Shown: piece by piece, positions 7,011-12,413 of the stretch | Position numbering within the stretch: position 1 is the first letter of the stretch | How the letters are laid out: every line of letters begins with the position of its first letter | Source of the DNA: an uncultured Bacteroidales bacterium | GTDB lineage: Bacteria; Bacteroidota; Bacteroidia; Bacteroidales; UBA932 | Direction: 5' to 3' | NCBI GenBank assembly: GCA_934725285.1 | Contig: CAKVBK010000050.1 | Span: 1-12,413, forward strand | Length of the DNA: 12,413 bases | The notes under the pieces: generated by a model | The model's input: only the letters and a program-made list of their open reading frames with translations | Told to the model about the DNA's origin: nothing | Database searches by the model: none | Position numbers and translations under genes: made by a program

Positions 7011-8279
7011 TTAAACACCGCCTTCGCCTTTGTCCGGCTTGGCGTCGATATGGTACTTGTCAAGCCAACGGTAAAGGGTTCTTTCCGAGGTTCCGAGCTC
7101 CTGCGCGGCCAGTTTTCGGTTTCCTCCGTGCTTTTCAAGAGCCTTCTCGACCATCTGAAGCTTGGTGTCCTTCAACGACAGTCCACGCTCGTGCGGCGAT
7201 TCAGCCTTGATGTCCACCACCTTTCCAATATCACCGCTTGTCACGGGCGCGCCAATCCCCTGCCATTCAGCCTCTTCCGGTTCCGGAGCAGACCTCAGCG
7301 CAGGCCTTGCCGGAGATTCCTTGCCCGGAGCCGCATCAAGCCTGGCCTTTAGACTGTCCACCTCTTGTTTAAGGTCAAAGATCGCCTTTATGATCATCTG
7401 CTTGTCGGAATCCGGAATCTGCCCCCCGACAGGACCCGCCGCCATGGCCGGAAGGAGATTGGCCTCCTCTTTCGGCATGTATCTTGACAATGCCTCAGCG
7501 TCAACCACACACCTTTCCGAAACCCGCGTCAGCTTCTCGGATTCCAAAGCCGTGACAGTCTCCGCAATGTTCTTAAGCTGACGGATGTTTCCAGGCCAAC
7601 GGTAGTTTATCAGCAGATCAATGGCATCGTTGGTCAGCGACACCTTCCCCATACCGTACTTTTCCGAGAAATCCGATGTGAATTTTCTGAACAGCAGGTA
7701 AATATCTTCCTTGCGCTCACGAAGAGCCGGCATCTTTATCTGGACGGCGTCGAGTCTATAATAAAGATCTTCACGGAACTTGCCCTTGCCCACAGCGTAG
7801 AGCAGGTTCACGTTTGTCGCGGCGACGACCCTCACATCGGTCTTCTGGACCTTTGAAGATCCGACCTTTATGAACTCCCCGCTCTGAAGCACTCTGAGGA
7901 GCTTCGCCTGCGAGGCCAAAGGCAGCTCGCCGATTTCATCGAGGAACAGAGTCCCCCCGTCAGCCTCCTCGAAATAACCCTTTCGAGTCTCTATCGCACC
8001 CGTGAAGGAACCTTTCTCATGACCGAAAAGTTCAGAATCCACCGTACCTTCAGGAATTGCCCCGCAGTTTACGGCAAAGTATTTGCTAGTCTTGCGAAGG
8101 CTGTTCTGGTGAATGATCTTTGGAATATTCTCTTTGCCGACACCACTTTCACCGGTGACGAGGACAGTCAGGTCGGTAGGGGCCACGGCGACAGCCGTTT
8201 CCAAAGCCCTGTTGAGAGCGGCATCATTTCCGATGATGTCGTATTTGTTTTTAAGTCTTTGCAGTTCTTGTGAATCCAT
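7011..8279 (-). CDS. sigma-54-dependent transcriptional activator (bEBP) without sensor domain
   Basis: 422-aa bacterial enhancer-binding protein. Such proteins bind upstream DNA and use ATP to open promoters held by RpoN-RNA polymerase. The AAA+ domain starts almost at the N-terminus: Walker A GESGVGKE (43-50), sigma-54 contact loop GSFTGA (90-95; consensus GAFTGA, Ser is a known variant), Walker B GGTLFLDE (108-115), arginine-finger region FREDLYYRL (168-176) and WPGNIRQL (228-235). A stretch of ~100 residues (about 272-368), with a short coiled-coil-like piece (299-315) and a Pro/Ala/Glu-rich part, links to a Fis-type helix-turn-helix (GGNRKLAAQELGTSERTLYR, 385-404). There is no receiver, GAF or PAS domain, so it must be controlled by its amount, a partner or the C-terminal linker. 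It heads the operon with lptE and secG, suggesting an envelope-related role, but its targets are unknown. I see no sigma-54 type -24/-12 site in the window. Confidence 0.94.
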   Translation of the reverse strand: MDSQELQRLKNKYDIIGNDAALNRALETAVAVAPTDLTVLVTGESGVGKENIPKIIHQNSLRKTSKYFAVNCGAIPEGTVDSELFGHEKGSFTGAIETRKGYFEEADGGTLFLDEIGELPLASQAKLLRVLQSGEFIKVGSSKVQKTDVRVVAATNVNLLYAVGKGKFREDLYYRLDAVQIKMPALRERKEDIYLLFRKFTSDFSEKYGMGKVSLTNDAIDLLINYRWPGNIRQLKNIAETVTALESEKLTRVSERCVVDAEALSRYMPKEEANLLPAMAAGPVGGQIPDSDKQMIIKAIFDLKQEVDSLKARLDAAPGKESPARPALRSAPEPEEAEWQGIGAPVTSGDIGKVVDIKAESPHERGLSLKDTKLQMVEKALEKHGGNRKLAAQELGTSERTLYRWLDKYHIDAKPDKGEGGV

Positions 8280-8294
8280 AGTATTTGCTCACAG

Positions 8295-8328
8295 TTTGGC
8301 AAAGTTAACAAAATAATAATTATCTTTG
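8295..8328 (+). promoter_or_regulatory. promoter for the OmpA/TPR lipoprotein gene
   Basis: TTTG at 8295-8298 and TATCTTTG at 8321-8328 match the Bacteroidetes promoter with a 22-nt spacer, slightly longer than the usual 19-21. A second -7-like TATATTTG follows at 8329-8336. The start codon at 8375 would then have a leader of about 40 nt. Confidence 0.65.
8300..8307 (-). promoter_or_regulatory. candidate -7 element for the sigma-54 activator operon
   Basis: On the minus strand this reads TAACTTTG, a full match to the Bacteroidetes -7 consensus TAnnTTTG, 20 nt ahead of the ATG at 8279. I see no TTTG at the expected upstream distance, so the promoter is only half supported. It lies between the -33 and -7 boxes of the divergent promoter. 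Confidence 0.5.
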
Positions 8329-8374
8329 TATATTTGTTAGTAGCATTGAAATGCAATCTTTAATCATCAGTAAT

Positions 8375-10024
8375 ATGAAAAAGACACTCAAATTTTTCGC
8401 CGCCGCCGTCATCGGAATGGCAGCGGTTGCCTGCTCTTCAGCCGAGAAAATGGCTGAACTCGCTGACAATGTGGTCGTAAAATGCGACCCTGCGGTTTTG
8501 GAGTGTGTCGCTGGCAACATCGACGCGACTGTCACAGTGACCTATCCAGACAAGTACTTCCACCCGAAAGCCATTCTTGAGGTCACCCCTGTGCTCGTTT
8601 ACGATGGCGGTGAGGCCAAGATGACTCCGTTCATGTATCAGGGCGAAAAGGTCAAGGACAACTATAAGGTTGTTGCCAAAGCCGGTGGTACCGTCACAGA
8701 AAAGGTTCACTTCAATTATGTCGAAGGAATGGAGCAGTCTCATCTTGAGCTCCGCGGCATAGTGAAGTACAAGGCCAAATCCTACAAGCTCCCTGTCAAG
8801 AAGGTGGCCGACGGTGTAAACACAACCTACATGCTCGTGAAGGGTGCCGGTCTGGTCCCTTACAAGGCTGACGGCTATCAGGCTGTCCTCCAGCAGACCG
8901 CCGAGGGACAGATCCTCTACAACATCAATTCCGCGGACGTTCAGTCCAAGCAGCTCAAAGGTCAGTCCATCAAGGATTTCCAGAGCGCGCTTGAGGAGAT
9001 CAAGGCCAATGAGAGAAAAACTCTCGTAGGAACAGAGGTTGTAGCCTACGCTTCACCTGACGGTGGCGAGAAGCTCAACAACACCCTTTCAGAAAAGCGT
9101 TCTAAGTCCGCTGACAAGGCTTGGGACAAAGTTATGAAAGGCAAGGATGTCGCCGATCCCGAGGTGAAGAGCATCGGTCAGGACTGGGAAGGCTTCCAAG
9201 AGCTTGTGCAGAATTCCGACATCGAGGACAAGGACCTCATTCTCCGAGTCCTTTCTATGTACAGCGACCCTGCCGTCCGTGAGAGCGAGATCAAGAATAT
9301 GTCTTCTGTTTACACCGAACTGAAGAGCGGTGTTCTCCCGGAGCTTCGCCGCGCAAGGTTCATCGCCAATGTCGAGTTCAAGAACTACACAGCCGACGAG
9401 CTCGCCGAACTGGTCGAGAGCAACATTGACATTCTTGACGAGCCAGCCCTCCTTCACGCAGCCGCCCTCAACAAGGATCTTGACGGAAAGGTCAAGCTTT
9501 ACAACAAGGCCATCAGCAAGTATGACAGCGACAAGGCCAGATTCAATCTCGCTGTCGCCTATCTCAACGCAGGCGACGTGAAGAAGGCCGAGAAAGCTTT
9601 CGCCGATGTTCAGACAAAGGACGCTGACCTCACCAACGCTCTCGGTGTGATCGCACTCCGCAAGGGCGACTATGAGACCGCCGCCAAGAACTTCAAGAAG
9701 GCCGGCACTGATGCCGCGAAGGCCAACCAGGGTGTTGTAGACATTCTCACCGGTGACTACGAGAAGGCCGTTCAGGATCTTCAGGGCGTGAAGGGCTGCT
9801 GCCACAACACAGTTCTGGCTTACATCCTTACCAACCAGCTCGACAAGGCTTCCAAGGCAGCTCATTGCAAGGATGCCAAGGTTGACTACCTCAGGGCCAT
9901 CATCGCGGCCCGTCAAGGCAACTTCGATCAGGTTAAGGCAAACCTTGACTCCGTAGCGAAGAAAGACAAGGCTCTTGCAGAGAAAGCCACAAAGGACATC
10001 GAGTTCGCTGAATACTACAAGTAA
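8375..10024 (+). CDS. TPR lipoprotein with OmpA-like middle domain
   Basis: 549 aa from the Met at 8375. An in-frame ATG at 8351 would add 8 residues, but MKKTLKFF followed by a hydrophobic run and AVAC gives a proper lipoprotein signal with Cys20. Residues ~30-160 are strand-rich and unassigned. Residues ~168-335 resemble an OmpA-type domain, with GQILYNINSADV (178-189), VAYASPDGG (223-231) and NNTLSEKRSKS (235-245); they continue into DWEGFQELVQ and LPELRRARF, patterns seen in Bacteroidetes OmpA-like envelope proteins. Residues ~365-525 hold TPR-like helix pairs such as ARFNLAVAYLNAGDVKKAEKAF and LGVIALRKGDYETAAKNF. Lysine is abundant and codons are strongly skewed to C-ending forms and AAG, suggesting high expression. 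It probably sits in the outer membrane facing the periplasm, binding peptidoglycan or scaffolding proteins; that is inference. It has its own promoter and terminator and is divergent from the sigma-54 activator. Confidence 0.88.
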   Translation: MKKTLKFFAAAVIGMAAVACSSAEKMAELADNVVVKCDPAVLECVAGNIDATVTVTYPDKYFHPKAILEVTPVLVYDGGEAKMTPFMYQGEKVKDNYKVVAKAGGTVTEKVHFNYVEGMEQSHLELRGIVKYKAKSYKLPVKKVADGVNTTYMLVKGAGLVPYKADGYQAVLQQTAEGQILYNINSADVQSKQLKGQSIKDFQSALEEIKANERKTLVGTEVVAYASPDGGEKLNNTLSEKRSKSADKAWDKVMKGKDVADPEVKSIGQDWEGFQELVQNSDIEDKDLILRVLSMYSDPAVRESEIKNMSSVYTELKSGVLPELRRARFIANVEFKNYTADELAELVESNIDILDEPALLHAAALNKDLDGKVKLYNKAISKYDSDKARFNLAVAYLNAGDVKKAEKAFADVQTKDADLTNALGVIALRKGDYETAAKNFKKAGTDAAKANQGVVDILTGDYEKAVQDLQGVKGCCHNTVLAYILTNQLDKASKAAHCKDAKVDYLRAIIAARQGNFDQVKANLDSVAKKDKALAEKATKDIEFAEYYK

Positions 10025-10044
10025 TCACGAGTTCAATGAATATG

Positions 10045-10082
10045 AAGAAGCCCGGCGGATAAATCCACCGGGCTTCTTTTTT
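10045..10082 (+). terminator. intrinsic terminator after the OmpA/TPR lipoprotein gene
   Basis: A 15-position stem (10045-10059 with 10064-10078, one C/A mismatch) with the core GAAGCCCGG/CCGGGCTTC and loop TAAA, followed by a run of T ending at 10082. It begins 20 nt after the stop codon. The minus strand lacks a comparable T run, so the convergent GH78-like gene has no clear terminator of its own here. Confidence 0.93.
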
Positions 10083-10123
10083 ATGTCAGCCGACACGCTG
10101 CCGAATCATGCTCCGATTCCTTC

Positions 10124-11878
10124 TCATTTGACAAGCTTCACTCCTTTCGGAAGATTGATCTGAGACTTGACTGATCCGTCAGCCGCTTTCCTGTGAGAGA
10201 CGGATATCGGTCCGTAAGGAGTGGGATAGGACCCCTCGGCCCACTCCAAAGATCCGAGATGCGGCTTGACCCTGACTTTTCTGAAGCCTGGCGCGGCCGG
10301 CTCGATGCCCAGCACGTGGGAACTCAGCCAGACGGTAGGTCCGGAGGCCCAGCCATGGCAGAAGCTGTGGCGAAGACCGACATAACAATAGGCTCCACCA
10401 TCTGCGTGAATGTCGTACTTACCTTCAGGCACGATCTCGTCTATCCTCCCTGACACGGCGGCTTTGGAGTAGTCGAAATCCTCCCAGAACGTTGTCGCGC
10501 CAAGATCGAGCATCGCTCCCCAATAGTCCGACATCATCCTCATCGCCTCGTCATAATCTCCACTCTTGGCCAAAGCCTCAAGCATATAATAACCCATAAA
10601 CGATGAGAACCCGTTGGCGCCACCGGCCAAAATGACATCACGCGCCTCCTCTGCGTCAGCCATGTCTTCAAGGTAAAGCAGTGCCGCGGACTGTTTGCTG
10701 GATGTGATTTCCGGGCGATGTCCGCGCAGTTTAAGAGCCGAGGACATGCACTCTTCACGCAGCTTGGCGTCCCCAAGCCATCCGGCCATATCAGCGCCGG
10801 CCTCCATAGCCCTCACAGAAAGAGCCTGAAGTCCGGCATGGATGGCATCCGGCTTCTCTGAGGTAGGCCAATCGATGAAGCGTCCGTCCTTGAAGCTTTC
10901 CTTAGATCCGTCAAAGTTGGCCATCACCGTATGCAGGAGTTCAGTCAAGTACTGACGCTGCTCCCTCAAGTACTCAAGGTCACCGTAATACTCATAAAGA
11001 TGGTGCTGGATGATTATCCACCAAAGGGAATATGAGCATATTCCGTTCATCCAAGCCGTCGGCGGAGTGCTGTTCCGAACATAATCCAAGCTCTTCCGGA
11101 CGACTTCATGATCACCGAAGACAGTGTTCACGGCCATCACCTCCGGATGCAAGTCCCCTATCCACACAAGACGGTCCCTCTTGATTCCGTCCCAAAGATA
11201 GTCCTGCATATTCAGATGAACCGTGTACGCTCCTGTCTGCCAGATTTGGTTCAGCCTCTCGTCGCTGCATTTGAATCGCCCGATGTACGGGATGTCACGA
11301 TAGCGGGAGACAGCCCTGACAGTGACCAGTAACGCCTCCGTGTCCTCTCCAAGCAGATCCAGACGTACGAAACGGAAGCCCGTGTTGCCATATTCCGCAG
11401 ACCCGAGCCAAGGCACAGAGATGTCGAAGTCTCTGACTGAATGCTCGTTGGTCGCTGTCGTTCCGGGTTCGTCGACGCTGCTGAGCGCCTCACTCACAGA
11501 CTCCCCGAAACAGACGCGGAAGCGAGCGGCGGCCTTGTCGCCCGACATTGCCCTTACAATCTGGATGCCCCCATGAATCTCCTTACCGAAATCAAGCAAA
11601 ACGGAGCTCTTGCAATCCTTCCCGTTTTTGAATATGCAGACGTTAGGCTCATTTGTTGAGACCTGTCCGCAATACGGTCTCAGAAGGTTCTCCGTTCCGG
11701 CCACACCGCCTCGGGAAAGCATAATCCGTGTCGGAGTGATGTACTCGCTCACAAACTCTGCGTCCTGCCGCTGAACATACTTCACTTTCTGAACTTTTGC
11801 TTCCTGCCCGGAAGCCAAGGCCGCCGCACCCAGCAGCGCGCCAAGTATGAATATCTTCTTAAACATATTCACAAACAT
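10124..11878 (-). CDS. secreted GH78-like glycosidase (alpha-L-rhamnosidase family)
   Basis: 584 aa with a signal peptide: KK, then a hydrophobic run ending ALASG-Q (cleavage near residue 24). Met1 (11878) and Met5 (11866) are both possible starts. Residues ~90-195 are a beta-sandwich-like region ending TGFRFVRLDLLG. From ~200 comes an (alpha/alpha)6 barrel with FKCSDERLNQIWQTGAYTV, the motif DGIKRDRLVWIGD (230-242), ATTFWEDFD (461-469) and HSFCHGWASGP (504-514), then a C-terminal beta domain with GIEPAAPGFRKVRVKPH. This is the layout of the bacterial rhamnosidase six-hairpin and C-terminal domains. In classical GH78 the first motif carries RDER with a catalytic Glu; here the aligned residue appears to be Asp235. 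Glu466 of TTFWE remains. At 584 aa it is shorter than many GH78 enzymes. No SusC/SusD, other carbohydrase or sugar regulator is in the window, so the substrate is open; rhamnose is only the family default. Confidence 0.86.
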   Translation of the reverse strand: MFVNMFKKIFILGALLGAAALASGQEAKVQKVKYVQRQDAEFVSEYITPTRIMLSRGGVAGTENLLRPYCGQVSTNEPNVCIFKNGKDCKSSVLLDFGKEIHGGIQIVRAMSGDKAAARFRVCFGESVSEALSSVDEPGTTATNEHSVRDFDISVPWLGSAEYGNTGFRFVRLDLLGEDTEALLVTVRAVSRYRDIPYIGRFKCSDERLNQIWQTGAYTVHLNMQDYLWDGIKRDRLVWIGDLHPEVMAVNTVFGDHEVVRKSLDYVRNSTPPTAWMNGICSYSLWWIIIQHHLYEYYGDLEYLREQRQYLTELLHTVMANFDGSKESFKDGRFIDWPTSEKPDAIHAGLQALSVRAMEAGADMAGWLGDAKLREECMSSALKLRGHRPEITSSKQSAALLYLEDMADAEEARDVILAGGANGFSSFMGYYMLEALAKSGDYDEAMRMMSDYWGAMLDLGATTFWEDFDYSKAAVSGRIDEIVPEGKYDIHADGGAYCYVGLRHSFCHGWASGPTVWLSSHVLGIEPAAPGFRKVRVKPHLGSLEWAEGSYPTPYGPISVSHRKAADGSVKSQINLPKGVKLVK

Positions 11879-11882
11879 AATG

Positions 11883-11908
11883 AAAAATCCCGACAGAGCA
11901 ATTCGGGA
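11883..11908 (-). terminator. short hairpin plus T run just upstream of the GH78-like gene
   Basis: On the minus strand TCCCGA (11908-11903) pairs with TCGGGA (11893-11888) around a 9-nt loop, followed by TTTTT (11887-11883). It ends only 4 nt before the ATG at 11878. It may be a second terminator behind tRNA-Leu, or an element acting on the mRNA leader of the GH78-like gene. The stem is short, so its strength is uncertain. Confidence 0.45.
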
Positions 11909-11933
11909 CTTGGGCGCAAATTTGGACTATATC

Positions 11934-11970
11934 AAAAAAAGAGACCCGACAGATCCGCCAGGTCTCTTTT
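11934..11970 (-). terminator. intrinsic terminator of tRNA-Leu
   Basis: AAAAGAGACC (minus strand, 11970-11961) pairs with GGTCTCTTTT (11946-11937), followed by further T, giving a run of seven (11940-11934). The first base is one nt past the tRNA discriminator base. The loop of 14 nt is fairly long. Confidence 0.85.
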
Positions 11971-11971
11971 G

Positions 11972-12054
11972 TGCGGTAGGTGAGAGTCGAACTCACACGG
12001 GCTTGCGCCCACTACCCCCTCAAAGTAGCGTGTATACCATTTCACCACTACCGC
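11972..12054 (-). tRNA. tRNA-Leu, anticodon GAG
   Basis: The minus strand folds as a class II tRNA of 83 nt. The acceptor GCGGTAG (12054-12048) pairs with CTACCGC (11979-11973), with discriminator A at 11972. The D arm has GTG/CAC. The anticodon stem CTACT/GGTAG encloses loop TTGAGGG with anticodon GAG, which reads CUC and CUU. The long variable arm is GGGC-GCAA-GCCC, and the T arm is GTGAG-TTCGACT-CTCAC. A long variable arm with discriminator A is the mark of tRNA-Leu. CCA is not encoded, so it must be added after transcription. It has a consensus promoter upstream (12083-12113) and a terminator directly behind it, so it is a single-gene unit. Confidence 0.97.
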
Positions 12055-12082
12055 AAGTATGTCTCCCTTTGTTTTGGGATTG

Positions 12083-12113
12083 CAAAGATAAAGAATATTC
12101 CCGAAATACCAAA
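12083..12113 (-). promoter_or_regulatory. promoter of tRNA-Leu
   Basis: On the minus strand TTTG (12113-12110), a 19-nt spacer and TATCTTTG (12090-12083) match the Bacteroidetes housekeeping promoter exactly. The tRNA 5' end is 29 nt further on, leaving a short 5' leader for RNase P to remove. Confidence 0.85.
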
Positions 12114-12116
12114 AAA

Positions 12117-12148
12117 TTTCGTGAATAAATTTATATTTCGTAACTTTG
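12117..12148 (+). promoter_or_regulatory. promoter of rpsP
   Basis: TAACTTTG (12141-12148) is a full -7 match. TTTC at 12117-12120, 20 nt upstream, is a one-mismatch -33 box. It lies back to back with the tRNA-Leu promoter on the other strand, with only 3 bp between their outer boxes. Confidence 0.72.
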
Positions 12149-12152
12149 TCCG

Positions 12153-12169
12153 TCTCCACGAGTTGGAGA
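12153..12169 (+). promoter_or_regulatory. hairpin at the 5' end of the rpsP leader
   Basis: TCTCCA (12153-12158) and TGGAGA (12164-12169) form a perfect 6-bp stem around CGAGT. With the -7 box ending at 12148, transcription should start close to the foot of this stem, so the mRNA would begin with it. The remaining ~40 nt before the ATG are A/T-rich. It could protect the 5' end or be part of a ribosomal-protein leader. No T run follows, so it is not a terminator. Confidence 0.5.
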
Positions 12170-12210
12170 TCTTAGGTTAAACATTATTAATTTATTAAAA
12201 CAGATTCACA

Positions 12211-12413
12211 ATGGCTGTTAAAATCAGACTTCAGCGCCACGGTAAGAAGAATTTCGCATTCTTCCACATTGTTGTGGCTGATTCCCGCGCACCTCGCGAC
12301 GGACGTTTCATCGAGCAACTCGGCTCTTACAACCCTAACACCAACCCTGCCACCATCATCCTTGATGGCGAGAAGGCTCTCAAATGGCTCAATGTCGGCG
12401 CCCAGCCTACACT
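12211..12413 (+). CDS. rpsP: 30S ribosomal protein bS16, N-terminal part (3' truncated by window edge)
   Basis: The first 67 codons are present, starting [20 protein letters not shown] and continuing with [20 protein letters not shown], the conserved core of bS16, which binds 16S rRNA early in small-subunit assembly. The rest lies beyond the window; Bacteroidetes bS16 proteins often carry a long C-terminal extension, which cannot be checked here. No Shine-Dalgarno is seen; the leader ends in an A/T-rich stretch, usual for this phylum and for strongly translated genes. Codon choice resembles that of the OmpA/TPR lipoprotein gene, as expected for high expression. Its promoter is at 12117-12148. 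Confidence 0.96.
   Translation, partial: MAVKIRLQRHGKKNFAFFHIVVADSRAPRDGRFIEQLGSYNPNTNPATIILDGEKALKWLNVGAQPT

Noticed and set aside
8351..8374. Upstream ATG for the lipoprotein gene
   Set aside because: Eight residues before MKKTLKFF would spoil an otherwise typical lipoprotein signal peptide; kept only as a remote alternative.
9089..9916. Long 275-aa open frame on the minus strand inside the lipoprotein gene
   Set aside because: It is fully antisense to a gene with clear lipobox, OmpA-like and TPR features; strong C-ending codon bias there removes stops from the opposite strand. The translation is low-complexity Val/Leu/Gly with no recognisable motif.
1..12413. Search for CRISPR arrays, insertion sequences, phage or toxin-antitoxin genes, or a defence system
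   Set aside because: No spaced direct repeats, transposase motifs, terminal inverted repeats or defence-type domains were seen; the tRNA-Leu has no integrase or repeated 3' end next to it. The window reads as stable core chromosome.

Overview
The window looks like ordinary chromosomal core of a member of the Bacteroidota, probably order Bacteroidales (family not determinable by eye). Reasons: several promoters match the Bacteroidetes form TTTG-N19-22-TAnnTTTG; most start codons follow A-rich leaders without a Shine-Dalgarno; it carries an S46 dipeptidyl-peptidase; and it has the run sigma-54 activator / lptE / small TPR protein / secG, which from memory is common in this phylum. Base composition is moderate, near half G+C by eye. 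I see no insertion sequence, phage gene, CRISPR array or integration scar.

Layout. (1) 3-3072, plus strand: the C-terminal part of an M16 zinc protease, cut by the window edge, then 7 nt later a complete secreted S46 dipeptidyl-peptidase. A strong bidirectional terminator (3071-3110) separates this pair from the converging minus-strand block. (2) 8279-3125, minus strand: sigma-54 activator, lptE, TPR protein and secG form a tight operon (gaps of 38, 4 and 11 nt) ending in a UUCG-capped terminator (5391-5424). Beyond it lies clpB, which encodes a disaggregase lacking the N-terminal domain. (3) 8375-10024, plus strand: a probably highly expressed lipoprotein with an OmpA-like middle and a TPR C-terminal half, divergent from the sigma-54 activator and closed by a terminator. 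(4) 11878-10124, minus strand: a secreted GH78-like (alpha-L-rhamnosidase-type) protein without SusC/SusD neighbours. (5) 12054-11972, minus strand: tRNA-Leu(GAG) with its own promoter and terminator. (6) 12211 to the window end, plus strand: the start of rpsP, with a promoter back to back with the tRNA promoter and a hairpin at the mRNA 5' end.

Themes: envelope biogenesis and secretion (lptE, secG, lipoprotein, envelope-linked regulator), peptide use (M16, S46), proteostasis (clpB), glycan breakdown (GH78-like) and translation (tRNA-Leu, bS16). I found no convincing undescribed system. The items most worth a second look are the N-domain-less ClpB and its terminator-containing leader, the OmpA/TPR lipoprotein, the altered acid motif of the GH78-like protein, and the hairpins before the GH78-like gene and rpsP.
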